Shown: one piece after another, positions 15,322 through 24,465 of the stretch
How the letters are laid out: every line of letters starts with the position of its first letter
Numbering within the stretch: position 1 is the first letter of the stretch
Assembly (NCBI GenBank): GCA_032615215.1
Contig: CP128433.1
Coordinates: 1,323,501-1,387,500, forward strand
Direction of reading: 5' to 3'
DNA length: 64,000 nucleotides
Source of the DNA: Microbulbifer sp. MKSA007
Lineage (GTDB): Bacteria > Pseudomonadota > Gammaproteobacteria > Pseudomonadales > Cellvibrionaceae
Translations under genes and position numbers: made by a program
The notes under the pieces: model-generated
Databases searched by the model: none
The model's input: the letters and a program-made list of their open reading frames with translations, nothing else
What the model was told of the DNA's origin: nothing

Positions 15322-16455
15322 GTGATTATTTTTCGCTATCTCTGCCGCGAGCTGCTGTTTGCCACGCTAGCGGTTAGCGCAATTTTGCTGTTAATTGTGA
15401 TGAGCGGCCGATTCGTGAAATACCTTGCGGAAGCTGCCGCCGGTGATATTTCGGCGAATATCCTGTTCTCCCTGATGGGATTCCGTTTGCCGGGATTCCT
15501 GGAACTGGTATTACCGCTGGGCCTGTTTGTGGGGATTCTCCTCTCCTATGGCCGCCTTTATATAGAAAGTGAAATGACGGTTCTGCACGCCTGTGGCTTT
15601 AGCGATTGGCGTTTGCTGGGCTACACCATGATTCCAGCACTGATGCTGGCGCTGGTGGTGGCGTCCATGAGCCTGTATTTCTCTCCGGCGGGTATGGAGC
15701 GTTCCACCAGCCTGTTAAATGCAGAAAAGGCGCGCAACGAATTTGATCACCTGGTACCAAAAAGATTTGTGTCCTCCCAGGGCGGCCGCGCGGTTTATTA
15801 CGCCGATGCGCTGAGCGAGGACAAGTCCACCATGTTGGGGGTGTTCCTGGCTGAGTTGGGTGGTGCGGAAGAGGAAACTGAGGCAGACCAGCAGATTGTC
15901 ATCCGCGCTCGTGAAGGTGTACAGGAGATAGATCCTGAGACAGGCCTGCGCTATTTGGTACTGCGCGACGGTTATCGCTATGAGGGTGTTCCCGGTGAGC
16001 GGGAATACCGCCAGATGAAATTTGACAGTTACTCGGTGATTCTGGAGGTGCCTCGCGAGCGCAGCCGCTTGCAGGACCAGATGGAATCGGCTTCAACCCT
16101 GGATCTTCTTAAAGGCGATGATCCGCAACAGAGGGCCTACCTCTACTGGCGCTTCAGCCTTCCGATATTGGTATTGGTGGTTGCAGTACTCGCAGTGCCA
16201 TTATCCCGTACCAACCCTCGCCAGGGGCGTTTTGCGAAGATGATCCCGGCCATTCTGCTGTATATCACCTACCTGGTAATCCTGCAGGGTGTCAGGGGGG
16301 CGATTGAGGACGGCAAGATTTCCAATCCGGCAATGATCTGGCTGGTTCACCCGCCGTTCTTACTGCTCGGCTTGCTGCTGTTAGCGGGAAGAAATTGGCG
16401 CAAGGCGCCGCCCAAGCGTTTGCCCGAGGATGTGAAGGAGTCGCCAGGTGAGTAA
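15322..16455 (+). CDS. lptF: LPS export ABC permease LptF
   Basis: 377 residues starting at GTG (MIIFRYLCRELL). Inner-membrane subunit of LptB2FGC, which extracts lipopolysaccharide and passes it to LptA. Shows the family pattern: three N-terminal membrane helices (about 11-35, 50-75, 98-120), a periplasmic beta-jellyroll, and three C-terminal helices (about 278-298, 308-328, 335-355). The SYGRLYIESEMTVLHACG coupling-helix region (about 74-91) is well kept. It overlaps lptG by 8 bases, forming one operon. Confidence 0.96.
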   Translation: MIIFRYLCRELLFATLAVSAILLLIVMSGRFVKYLAEAAAGDISANILFSLMGFRLPGFLELVLPLGLFVGILLSYGRLYIESEMTVLHACGFSDWRLLGYTMIPALMLALVVASMSLYFSPAGMERSTSLLNAEKARNEFDHLVPKRFVSSQGGRAVYYADALSEDKSTMLGVFLAELGGAEEETEADQQIVIRAREGVQEIDPETGLRYLVLRDGYRYEGVPGEREYRQMKFDSYSVILEVPRERSRLQDQMESASTLDLLKGDDPQQRAYLYWRFSLPILVLVVAVLAVPLSRTNPRQGRFAKMIPAILLYITYLVILQGVRGAIEDGKISNPAMIWLVHPPFLLLGLLLLAGRNWRKAPPKRLPEDVKESPGE

Positions 16456-17509
16456 GCTCGATTTATATATCGCCCGCACCGTTATTGTTGCTGTGGGTGG
16501 CGCGCTGATGATTATTCTTGGCCTCACTGTGGTCTTTGCATTAGTGGACCAGTTGGGGGAGCTGAAGAAGGATTATGGCTTTGCCGATGCCCTGAAGTAT
16601 GTGGGTTGGACATTGCCGGCGCGTATCTATGAACAGCTGGGCTTTTCCGCCCTGGTTGGGTGTCTGGTGGGGCTGGGCTCATTGGCAGGTACCAGTGAGC
16701 TGACCGTTATGCGGTCTGCCGGCGTCTCAATCGGTCGGATTACCTGGGCGGTGATGAAGCCCATTATGCTGCTGATTTTACTGGGTTTGGGCCTGGCGGA
16801 ATTTGTTATTCCCAAGACCAATGTAATTGCCGAGAGTGACAAAGCCCGGGCATTGGGTGAGCTGGAGGCGAGCGGTCTGGAAAGTGGCCTGTGGCTGAAA
16901 GACAGCGGCGAGTTTGTGCACTTCAACGCGGCGCTGCCGGATGGTGAACTTTACGGTGTTACCCGCTACCACTTCGGTGCTGATCGAGAGCTGGAGCAGG
17001 TGGAGTTTGCTGAGCGCGGCCATTTTGATGGTAAGCGCTGGGAGCTGGAGAATAGCCGCACGACGATCTTCACCGGTGAACATACCGAGAGTGAGGCGCT
17101 GCCTACGACTGAGTGGAAGGCGGAGATTTCGCCAGAGTTATTCGCTTTGGTGGTGCCTATGCCGGCGGATCTGTCACCGCGCAGCCTTTGGGCTTACGGC
17201 AAGTTCCTCGATCGCAAGGGTGAAGACTCCAGTCGCTACTGGTTGCAGTTCTGGAAAAAAGTATTGCAGCCACTCACTATCGCCAGTCTGGTGATGGTGG
17301 CGATCTCCTTTATTTTTGGCCCTCTGCGGGAAGTAACCACCGGACTACGTGTGTTTACCGGATTGGTGGTTGGCCTGGTGTTCCAGTTTGTCCAGGATAT
17401 GTTGGGGCCATCTTCCCTGGTATTTGGTTTCCCGCCTTTCCTCGCGGTGTTACTACCGATATTGCTGTGCTTTGGCGCGGGGTGGTACCTACTGCAGCGG
17501 GCCCGTTAG
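16448..17509 (+). CDS. lptG: LPS export ABC permease LptG
   Basis: 353 residues, partner of LptF in the LptB2FGC lipopolysaccharide transporter. Same six-helix plus jellyroll plan. N-terminal LDLYIARTVIVAVGGALMII and LAGTSELTVMRSAGVSIGRI (coupling helix, about 77-96) are typical. Its start overlaps the end of lptF. The convergent RDD gene ends only 13 bases beyond its stop. Confidence 0.96.
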   Translation: MSKLDLYIARTVIVAVGGALMIILGLTVVFALVDQLGELKKDYGFADALKYVGWTLPARIYEQLGFSALVGCLVGLGSLAGTSELTVMRSAGVSIGRITWAVMKPIMLLILLGLGLAEFVIPKTNVIAESDKARALGELEASGLESGLWLKDSGEFVHFNAALPDGELYGVTRYHFGADRELEQVEFAERGHFDGKRWELENSRTTIFTGEHTESEALPTTEWKAEISPELFALVVPMPADLSPRSLWAYGKFLDRKGEDSSRYWLQFWKKVLQPLTIASLVMVAISFIFGPLREVTTGLRVFTGLVVGLVFQFVQDMLGPSSLVFGFPPFLAVLLPILLCFGAGWYLLQRAR

Positions 17510-17522
17510 GGCCCCTAGCCTT

Positions 17523-18017
17523 CTACTTTTTAGACTTCTTGGGAAGTACGCGCACCTCGGATTCGGAGATAAGGTCATGCCACGTGGCCTTGTCGGATCT
17601 GGCCCAGGCAGAGAAGTAACCGAGTCCCAAACAAGCAATAGACAGCGGCGCTACGATGGCGCGAAGGATACACTGGCGCCAAGTGAGCTGGGCTCCGTTT
17701 GGGCTCGCCAGCAGCAGACGCCAAGCGCGCATCCCCACAGTTTGACCCGCAGCCCTCCAGGACCAGAAGTAATACCCTACGATAACCGCTAGAGCGCCCA
17801 GCTGGAAGAATGGTCCGCTGACACAGGGGTTGTAGTCATTTGCCTCGGGCTGGCAGTTGAGGCCCACCACGGTAGAGGCAACCATCAGCGCGATAAAGCC
17901 GTAAACCACCAGTAGGCCCATCAATATCAGCAGGTCGTAGAGCAGTGCGGCCAGGCGTGGACCCACCCCGGCAACAGGGAGTTCAGGAAAGGATTTGGGG
18001 GTGTTCGAGCTACTCAC
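17523..18017 (-). CDS. RDD family membrane protein
   Basis: 164 residues with the RDD domain: GVGPRLAALLYDLLILMGL (the Arg and Asp that name the family) and, later, GQTVGMRAWRLLL. Three or four membrane helices. RDD proteins are thought to be transport-related, and some act in sodium/proton exchange, but the function here is unknown. A gene of this type next to lptG is common in Pseudomonas-like gammaproteobacteria. Confidence 0.88.
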   Translation of the reverse strand: MSSSNTPKSFPELPVAGVGPRLAALLYDLLILMGLLVVYGFIALMVASTVVGLNCQPEANDYNPCVSGPFFQLGALAVIVGYYFWSWRAAGQTVGMRAWRLLLASPNGAQLTWRQCILRAIVAPLSIACLGLGYFSAWARSDKATWHDLISESEVRVLPKKSKK

Positions 18018-18088
18018 GGTTATCTCCGCCGGTTTTAAGTGGCGGAGATTCTAACAAACCTGTAAACGGGGAAGGAGAGGTAGCGCGC

Positions 18089-18108
18089 CTGAGTTCAGGG
18101 GCTCCCTA
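18089..18108. mobile_element. degraded solo MITE end
   Basis: GAGTTCAGGGGCTCC followed by CTAA resembles the MITE terminal repeat (GAGTTATTCAGAGGCTCC + YTAR) with a 3-base deletion and one change. It overlaps the stop codon of the gene at 18106. Confidence 0.35.
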
Positions 18109-18594
18109 AAACTCCAGCTCAAAAGAGAACTTGAATTTGTCATCGGACAGAGAGATGCCATAGTCCACCGAGCTGCCAATCTTACCCTTATTGTTGGTGT
18201 ACCTGAGCAAGCCTGTACGTGCGGCGCGGGAGTTTTGTGCCTTGTAAGTCTCAAGCCCCATTCGCAGGATTTTGGACAGGGCTTTGCCGCCTTTCAGGGG
18301 CTTAAACTCATCTGGATTGGTGTGCATCTGCAGCCATTGGTAATTTAGGCGTCGCTGTACGTTGCTCATACTATTGGTGCGTAAGTACTCGGCGGCCTGG
18401 ACCAGGGCTTCGTTATCCATTGCAAATGCACTGTCGGAGAAAAACAGACTGCCGGATTCCATATTCAGGGTTTCATGGGAATCCGGGATAAATAACTCAT
18501 CGGCAGAACAGACGCAGCACGCGGGCAGAAGAAATAGGCCAACGGTTTTTGGCACTAGTTGATTGGCGCTGAATCGGAAACTGCAGAGTAGCAT
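18106..18594 (-). CDS. exported hypothetical protein
   Basis: 162 residues with a likely signal peptide ending around CCVCSADEL (residue 31). The mature part is helical (EALVQAAEYLRTNSMSNVQRRLNYQWLQ) and ends in a beta-rich DYGISLSDDKFKFSFELEF, reminiscent of a last outer-membrane strand with terminal Phe, though the protein is too short for a barrel. Its stop codon lies in a degraded MITE end. Family not recognised. Confidence 0.6.
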   Translation of the reverse strand: MLLCSFRFSANQLVPKTVGLFLLPACCVCSADELFIPDSHETLNMESGSLFFSDSAFAMDNEALVQAAEYLRTNSMSNVQRRLNYQWLQMHTNPDEFKPLKGGKALSKILRMGLETYKAQNSRAARTGLLRYTNNKGKIGSSVDYGISLSDDKFKFSFELEF

Positions 18595-18938
18595 TCTGTT
18601 TACCCCTGGGTGTCAACTTCTCATTTCGATGGCCGCAAGCGGTCGTTGAATTTATTATGGGTCACCCTTAACAAAGCATTTTTTCGAATTAATTAGGCGG
18701 CTGATGCAACTCCACTTACTGGACAGTCCGAAAAAGTCATCTCTTTCCTTGGAGGCCGCATGAAATGGATACTTTTTCATTTTTGTCTAAGTGGTCGCGA
18801 GCGTGAGCAGGAGCCCGCCAATGTTTTTTTATTATTGTTTTGGTATTTCTGTGCCAATGCTGATGAAAAAATTGTCTTGAATAGCTCCTCTTTCCACCGG
18901 ATCGGGGCTTAGGTGCCAGGAAAGAGTTCCAAAATGCG
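18595..18938. other. intergenic region, no gene seen
   Basis: 344 bases without a credible ORF (a 73-codon minus ORF is unsupported). No strong hairpin or repeat recognised. Confidence 0.4.
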
Positions 18939-19628
18939 CTACCGCAAAATTCTCCCACAAATAATCAGTGAGGATGGGGTTGGTTGGCTATCGGCTCTGG
19001 GTTCGTGAATCGCTTCTATGGCAAAGCTGTTGTCACGAAATAGCTGGACCCAACTTTCCAGGGTGCGGAAATACCAGGGAGCGGCCTCTTCAAAATCTCC
19101 GTCAATACCTTCCCAAGATCCCGGGCGCCATCCATCTCGATAGGGCTCATTACCGCAGGCCTGATGGGGGTGAAGAGTTTGGATGACAAAATACCCACCG
19201 GGCAGTATTAACTCGCGTGCATGGCTGAATAGTTGCTCGACAGATTCCTTTCCGATGAGGGAGAAGTTGCACACGATAAGTTCAAACTGCTGTTCCAGTT
19301 TTTCGGCGCAAATTTCTTCGTACTGCAATCGCCGGTAGGATTCATTGGCGCCTGCTCGAGCGCTGGCAATATCCACTAAATCCTTAACGCCATCGACACC
19401 ACAGACTCGAATACCTTGCTCCGCCAGTTTTCTACTGAGCCAGCCTTCACCGCAACCGATATCTAAAATGCTCGCAGGTTGGTACGCCATGATTGTGCTG
19501 ACAATGGCAGCATCAGTAACTAGTCGGCGGCTGGGAATGGCGGCATTGTCTACTACTTTAGTCCACTCATGAGCATTCTTATGCCAGCAGGTGAGTACCT
19601 GATCATCACTGAATTCGGAATTGGGCAT
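18939..19628 (-). CDS. class I SAM-dependent methyltransferase
   Basis: 229 residues with a Rossmann methyltransferase core: motif I ILDIGCGEGWLSRKLAEQG (about 54-72), motif II VCGVDGVKDLVDIA, motif IV FELIVCNFSLIG (about 115-126), then LILPGGYFVIQTLHP. Similar to small-molecule (UbiE/Methyltransf_11-like) enzymes; substrate unknown. Divergent from the GMC oxidoreductase gene. Confidence 0.85.
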   Translation of the reverse strand: MPNSEFSDDQVLTCWHKNAHEWTKVVDNAAIPSRRLVTDAAIVSTIMAYQPASILDIGCGEGWLSRKLAEQGIRVCGVDGVKDLVDIASARAGANESYRRLQYEEICAEKLEQQFELIVCNFSLIGKESVEQLFSHARELILPGGYFVIQTLHPHQACGNEPYRDGWRPGSWEGIDGDFEEAAPWYFRTLESWVQLFRDNSFAIEAIHEPRADSQPTPSSLIICGRILR

Positions 19629-19712
19629 GCTTGGGTGACCTCCAGCCTGTCATTATTCACAGCTTGAGTGTACCGTCAGTGGACCATCCAGCTACAAAGG
19701 TGCTGAGGTCCC

Positions 19713-21350
19713 ATGTCCACTCAAATGATTTTTGATTATGTGATCGTAGGTGCCGGCTCCGCCGGTTGTGTTTTAGCAAATCGGCTCAGTGCCGAAGAGC
19801 AGAATCGAGTTTGTCTTCTGGAGGCGGGTCCTAAAGACCGGAGCCCCTTGATCTCCATCCCTGTCGGTATTGGCGAGTTACTGCCGGGTACTCGCTACAA
19901 CCTACACCACCATACCACGCCACAAAAGCACCTGAATGACAGGAAATTATTTTGGCCGAGGGGCAGGACCCTCGGGGGTAGTAGCTCTATAAATGCCATG
20001 GTTTATATTCGTGGAAACAGCGATGACTACGATGCCTGGGAAGCGGAGGGTAATCCCGGTTGGGGTTGGAAGGGCTTGTTGCCTTACTTCTTAATGTCGG
20101 AAGGCAATGAACGGGGTACTGATGCGCACCACAGTGGCTACGGCCCTCTGTCGGTCTCGGATTTAAAGTGGAAAACCCGATCGGGCCATGCTTTTTTACG
20201 CGCAGCTGAGTCCCTGGGACACCGGCCGAATAATGATTTTAATGGCAGTCAGCAAAATGGAGTGGGTTTTTACCAAGTAACCCAACGGCGCGGACGCCGC
20301 TGCTCTGCGGCTACAGCTTATCTGCACCCAGTTTCCAGCCGCTCTAACCTACATGTTCGTACCAACAGCCAGGTGGCGAGGATTATTCTCAGGGGAGAGA
20401 AAGCGACCGGCGTCGAATTGCTTGATGGCACTAAAATCCTGGCGAATAAGGAAGTGATTTTAAGTGCCGGTGCTATCCAGTCGCCACAGCTATTATTGCT
20501 GTCTGGTATTGGGGATCAGGACCAATTGCGTAAATCTGGAGTGACTTCGCAAGCGCATCTTCCCGGTGTCGGAAAAAACCTGCAGGACCACCTGGATATC
20601 ATTCAAGTTGTGGAAGCTTCAGAAGCGGTTAGCTTTTCCGAGGCACTATGGCCGAAGCTTCTCACTGCAATGCGCCTGCCAGAACTGATCTTTTTAAATA
20701 AAGGGCCCCTAACCAGCAATGTGGCCGAGGCGGGGGGCTTTGCCAGTTCCAGTCTGGCGGGTGGCAATCCGGATATTCAATTCCACATGACGGCAGTTCC
20801 GACTTTCCAACATGGATTTAATAAGCGCACCTGCTACGGTTACTCCCTTCACGCCTGTGCCCTGAGGCCTAAGAGTCGCGGTGAGATCACTCTGGACTCC
20901 ACCGATCCACGCAAACTGCCCAGAATTGAACCCAACTACCTGAGTGAGCCCGAGGATCTGCAGGTAATGGTGGAGGCATTTGAAATGGCACAGGATATCC
21001 TCGCCCAGGAGGAACTGAGTCGCTACAAGAAAAAGTCCTTGCGCCCAGAGCAGAAGTTGAGTGATAGAGAGTCAATCATCCACTATATTCGCCAGCATGC
21101 AGAATCCATCTACCATCCGATAGGTACCTGTCGAATGGGGAGTGATGAATTGGCTGTAGTGGACAGCGAGCTAAAAGTACACGGTGTGGATGGACTGAGG
21201 GTTGTGGACGCCTCCATAATGCCCACCCTGATCAGTGGCAATACCAATGCGCCTGTGATCGCTATTGCGGAGAAGGCGGCAGATTTGATTATGCAGCGGT
21301 CTTCGCGCTCGTTTGTAAAAGAGAATAGACACACTCAGGAAGTTGAATGA
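19713..21350 (+). CDS. GMC family FAD-dependent oxidoreductase (choline dehydrogenase-like)
   Basis: 545 residues. FAD-binding N-terminus DYVIVGAGSAGCVLANRLS (about 9-27), GMC signature 1 region GRTLGGSSSINAMVYIRGN (about 84-102), signature 2 GAIQSPQLLLLSGIGD, and the C-terminal catalytic HPIGTCRMG (about 479-487) and NTNAPVIAIAEKAADLI. Oxidises a primary alcohol; similar to BetA, but with no betaine genes nearby the substrate cannot be stated. Its stop overlaps the rlmA start (ATGA). Confidence 0.92.
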   Translation: MSTQMIFDYVIVGAGSAGCVLANRLSAEEQNRVCLLEAGPKDRSPLISIPVGIGELLPGTRYNLHHHTTPQKHLNDRKLFWPRGRTLGGSSSINAMVYIRGNSDDYDAWEAEGNPGWGWKGLLPYFLMSEGNERGTDAHHSGYGPLSVSDLKWKTRSGHAFLRAAESLGHRPNNDFNGSQQNGVGFYQVTQRRGRRCSAATAYLHPVSSRSNLHVRTNSQVARIILRGEKATGVELLDGTKILANKEVILSAGAIQSPQLLLLSGIGDQDQLRKSGVTSQAHLPGVGKNLQDHLDIIQVVEASEAVSFSEALWPKLLTAMRLPELIFLNKGPLTSNVAEAGGFASSSLAGGNPDIQFHMTAVPTFQHGFNKRTCYGYSLHACALRPKSRGEITLDSTDPRKLPRIEPNYLSEPEDLQVMVEAFEMAQDILAQEELSRYKKKSLRPEQKLSDRESIIHYIRQHAESIYHPIGTCRMGSDELAVVDSELKVHGVDGLRVVDASIMPTLISGNTNAPVIAIAEKAADLIMQRSSRSFVKENRHTQEVE

Positions 21351-22150
21351 ATTGGCAATGCCCGCTTTGTGCTGCCCCCTTAACTTTAGGAAAAGATACT
21401 TGGCACTGTACCAATCGACATAGTTTTGATCGCGCGCGTGAGGGCTACGTCAATTTGTTGCCCGTTTATCGCAAGCGCCGCAAAGATCCCGGTGACTCTT
21501 CGGAGATGCTTCACGCGCGGCGGCGCTTTCTTCACGCCGGCTACTATCGGCCTCTGGTTGATAGTATCTCGGCGCTCTTGCCCTACAAGCCCGGCCGCCG
21601 TTTACTGGATATCGGTTGCGGTGAGGGGTATTACCTGCGAGAGCTTGAGTCCGCTGGCTGGCATGGCCACGGCCTTTCCGGTATCGACATTTCAAAATCC
21701 GGCGTGCGTATGGCGGCCAAGCGCGACAGTGGCGCTCAGTTTGTGGTTGCCAGCAATGTGAATTTACCGGTGGTCTCGGAGTCGGTGGATAACCTGCTGA
21801 AGATCTTTGCCCCAGCCCCCGATCATGAAATGGAGCGGGTAATCAAAACCGGTGGCCATTTGGTAGACGTATCCCCTGGCCCCGATCACTTGTGGTCACT
21901 AAAGAAGTACCTCTATAAAGAGCCGCGTAAACATCCCGCACCAAAAGTGATTGAGAAGTTGACCCCAGAAGTCGATATGCGCTGCTGTTTCCCTTTCGTA
22001 TTGAAGAGCAAGCAGGCCATTTCAGATTTTCTCGCTATGACGCCTTTTGCCTGGAAGGGCAATCGTGAAGAACGGCAGAAACTCGAAGAGCGCGACAGCC
22101 TGGAGCTGGAGGCGGACTTTGTTATTCGTCGTTTTATTAAACATAAATAA
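21347..22150 (+). CDS. rlmA: 23S rRNA (guanine-N1)-methyltransferase RlmA
   Basis: 267 residues. N-terminal zinc ribbon CPLC...WHCTNRHSFD (Cys5, Cys8, Cys22, His26), then the RlmA hallmark REGYVNLLPVYRKRRKDPGDSSEM, then the SAM-binding LLDIGCGEGYYLREL (about 85-99). Methylates G745 (or G748 in RlmA-II) of 23S rRNA. Translationally coupled to the upstream GMC gene and followed by tadA at 40 bases. Confidence 0.92.
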   Translation: MNWQCPLCAAPLTLGKDTWHCTNRHSFDRAREGYVNLLPVYRKRRKDPGDSSEMLHARRRFLHAGYYRPLVDSISALLPYKPGRRLLDIGCGEGYYLRELESAGWHGHGLSGIDISKSGVRMAAKRDSGAQFVVASNVNLPVVSESVDNLLKIFAPAPDHEMERVIKTGGHLVDVSPGPDHLWSLKKYLYKEPRKHPAPKVIEKLTPEVDMRCCFPFVLKSKQAISDFLAMTPFAWKGNREERQKLEERDSLELEADFVIRRFIKHK

Positions 22151-22189
22151 CAGGCACTTGATAGAAGGTAGAGGTAATAGAGCAGCGTT

Positions 22190-22645
22190 ATGGCGACTCC
22201 CAGAGACTTTGGATTTATGCGGCGAGCCCTGGAGCTTGCACAACTCGCTGCTGAGCGCGGTGAAGTACCGGTGGGTGCGGTTTTGGTCCAGGATGGAAAA
22301 ATCATAGGGGAGGGCAGTAATCGCCCGATTGGGAATTGTGACCCCAGTGCCCATGCGGAAATCGTAGCCCTGCGGCAAGCGGCAGATAAACAACAAAACT
22401 ACCGCCTGCCAAACACCACTTTATATGTGACGATTGAGCCCTGTACTATGTGCTTTGGCGCAATGGTACATGCGCGGGTAGGGCGGCTGGTATACGGCGC
22501 TACCGAACCCCGGGCCGGTGTTGTGGAGAGCCAGCTGGAATTGGCACAAGCCAACTTTTTCAATCACAAGATTACGGTGGAGTCGGGAGTCATGGCGGAA
22601 GAGGCAAGCAATTTAGTGCGCGAGTTCTTTCATGATCGACGCTGA
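22190..22645 (+). CDS. tadA: tRNA-specific adenosine-34 deaminase
   Basis: 151 residues. Zinc-dependent deaminase that makes inosine at the wobble base of tRNA-Arg(ACG). HAEIVALRQA (His53, Glu55) and PCTMCFGAM (Cys84, Cys87) form the zinc and catalytic site, and FMRRALELAQLAAERGEVPVGAV is the classical start. The coding region runs 14 bases into the potassium-channel gene. Confidence 0.95.
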   Translation: MATPRDFGFMRRALELAQLAAERGEVPVGAVLVQDGKIIGEGSNRPIGNCDPSAHAEIVALRQAADKQQNYRLPNTTLYVTIEPCTMCFGAMVHARVGRLVYGATEPRAGVVESQLELAQANFFNHKITVESGVMAEEASNLVREFFHDRR

Positions 22646-23069
22646 TCTGGCATTTGCTTTTGTGGTGAATTCAATAGTTGTCGCCACCGTCGTCCTGATT
22701 CACCACGAAGTATTGAGTGCCCTTGCCCGGATTGGCCGCTGGATTCCGATCAAGCATAACCTGGCGATTGTCTTGGGGGTGTTTGGCGCTCTGATCGCCC
22801 ACGTGGCTGAAATATGGCTGTTTGCTTACTGCTACTACTTTATGGTGAATTCGCCTTATTTTGGTACTTTGGTGGGCAACTTTAATGGCAGCCTGTTGGA
22901 CTGCGCCTATTTCTCATTCACCACTTATACCTCACTGGGTTTTGGTGATATTGAGCCCCTGGGGCATCTGCGTTTTACTGCTGGCCTTGAAGCCCTTACG
23001 GGACTGGTGATGATTACCTGGACCGCTTCTTTTATGTTTTTAAAAATGCAGCGTTATTGGGAGAATTGA
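22632..23069 (+). CDS. two-helix potassium channel family protein
   Basis: 145 residues, four hydrophobic segments (about 5-27, 43-70, 87-105, 115-138). The pore signature TTYTSLGFGDIEP (about 97-109) resembles the K+ selectivity filter TxGYGD, with FGD as in many bacterial Ion_trans_2 proteins. No cytoplasmic regulatory domain. Overlaps tadA by 14 bases, so probably cotranscribed. An odd partner for a tRNA enzyme. Confidence 0.8.
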   Translation: MIDADLAFAFVVNSIVVATVVLIHHEVLSALARIGRWIPIKHNLAIVLGVFGALIAHVAEIWLFAYCYYFMVNSPYFGTLVGNFNGSLLDCAYFSFTTYTSLGFGDIEPLGHLRFTAGLEALTGLVMITWTASFMFLKMQRYWEN

Positions 23070-23080
23070 TCGCAGGGTTC

Positions 23081-24184
23081 TTAAGATTTAATTCGCGCCG
23101 TACGCCCTGTGCGTTGTGTGGGTTTTTCTGCTGGATAGAATTCTTTTGAGTGGAGCCTTAAATAAAAGTGTCTGCCCACACTGCGCCAGAGTTTTCCGAA
23201 AGGGTGCAGCCAATAGAGCCACCGGGCGACTTTCGTGCGGTGGATATTGGATTTAACAATATTGGAGATGTGTTCGTTTTCCCACAGAAGGTGGGGCTCA
23301 ACGCCATACAGTTTTAGGTCAAATTGCCAGAAGTGATCGAATACCTTGTCGATGGGTTCGAAAATACGGTTGGCATATTTTAAGATTTTCTCCATCCCGC
23401 GCCGGTTAATCAGATATCCCTGTGCTCCACACCACCCCCGCTCTGGTCGCACTAACTGATGAACACCGTCATTCAAGGTTTGCACGACTTTTCGCTTGCG
23501 GACCTTAAGTCCCATCAGTCGAATCATCTCGATATTTTCAGGGAGTTGCTCTAACTCCGCTAGGACGCGGCCAAATGAGGGTTCTAGCTGTACATCATCT
23601 TCCAGAATACAGACCCGGTCCAAGCCGGAGCGGTATGCCCGGCGAATTGCTCTCAAGTGGGCGAGATAGCATCCAATTTCGGAGCTTTTGAGTTCGCACA
23701 AGTGGCGCCATCGGGTGACGTTATTCGCGATATGCTCATTATCTTCCAGTTCCGGAATGCCTGAGCGCCCATCAATCCCCTCAATCGTGTTGATATGCAG
23801 TCGCTGCATTTTCCCGGCGCTGAGTAATAGGTCAACGTCATCACTGTTTGGTTGCAGAGTGATAATCCAACAGGGGGTATTGGCGATATAGGGTCGCTGA
23901 CGGCGGCCGCGCGGGGTAATTGGGCGCCTAGAGCTTAAAGGGAGGCGGCGACGTTGTCTTGTTGGTGGGGAAAGCGGGTGCCGCTTGGGCTTGTGGCTGG
24001 TAGCAGCCAGCAGGCCAGGCAAAAATTCCTGAGCTACCACAGTTGCTAGAATGACAGGGCTTTTCCACCAAGAGGCGCTGAACAAGTGCCGGGCACCACA
24101 GGAGTCCCTTGGACGCTTGGAGGTCAGGGTTGGAAAACCTTTAGTTATACCGTCTGCAGACGGTATAGAAGCGTCATGGGCCAT
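23081..24184 (-). CDS. glycosyltransferase family 25 (LPS-type)
   Basis: 367 residues as annotated; GT25 similarity starts near CWIITLQPNSDDVD (about 105). The core has SSEIGCYLAHLRAIRRAY (about 168-185), the DDD-like metal motif CILEDDVQLEP (about 192-202) and GAQGYLINRRGMEKIL. It transfers a sugar to lipopolysaccharide or a similar glycan. The first 100 residues are Arg/Pro/Ser-rich and unlike the family, and the first codons contain a 22-base perfect palindrome. The true start may be a downstream GTG or TTG, but I cannot decide which. Confidence 0.8.
   Translation of the reverse strand: MAHDASIPSADGITKGFPTLTSKRPRDSCGARHLFSASWWKSPVILATVVAQEFLPGLLAATSHKPKRHPLSPPTRQRRRLPLSSRRPITPRGRRQRPYIANTPCWIITLQPNSDDVDLLLSAGKMQRLHINTIEGIDGRSGIPELEDNEHIANNVTRWRHLCELKSSEIGCYLAHLRAIRRAYRSGLDRVCILEDDVQLEPSFGRVLAELEQLPENIEMIRLMGLKVRKRKVVQTLNDGVHQLVRPERGWCGAQGYLINRRGMEKILKYANRIFEPIDKVFDHFWQFDLKLYGVEPHLLWENEHISNIVKSNIHRTKVARWLYWLHPFGKLWRSVGRHFYLRLHSKEFYPAEKPTQRTGRTARIKS
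24146..24167. promoter_or_regulatory. 22-bp perfect palindrome
   Basis: TATACCGTCT followed by GCAGACGGTATA is a perfect inverted repeat with no loop. It looks like an operator for a dimeric regulator. It lies inside the questionable N-terminal extension of the GT25 gene. Confidence 0.35.
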
Positions 24185-24272
24185 TAACTCCCCTGATCTT
24201 ATGGTCCTAAGTTAAGTTGCTACGATTGAAGGTTAAGGTTTGACCTGCCAGTCCGAAAAAGGATGAGGGAAC

Positions 24273-24408
24273 TTACTACTGGGGTGGAAGGAAAGAATAC
24301 ACCGCTCTCGAGACACGCTGTGAATACATCCCTGTAAGCTCCTAATCGGCATCCATGCCTCATAGGGTCCCAAGCGCGGTGTATTCTTTCCTTCTCCCTT
24401 TTTAGTAA
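24273..24408. repeat. long inverted-repeat element
   Basis: Arms 24273-24305 and 24376-24408 share GAAGGAAAGAATACACCGC and its complement exactly, with weaker pairing outside. They enclose about 70 bases containing CTGTGAATACATCCCTGTA. No ORF. It could be a MITE-like or structured repeat, or a strong terminator between divergent genes. It sits in the spacer between the GT25 and efflux genes. Confidence 0.6.
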
Positions 24409-24465
24409 TTGTGAGAGGTGTCTTGTAGAGGTGCCAAGGTGGAGTTGGTTCAATAGGGACTGTGG

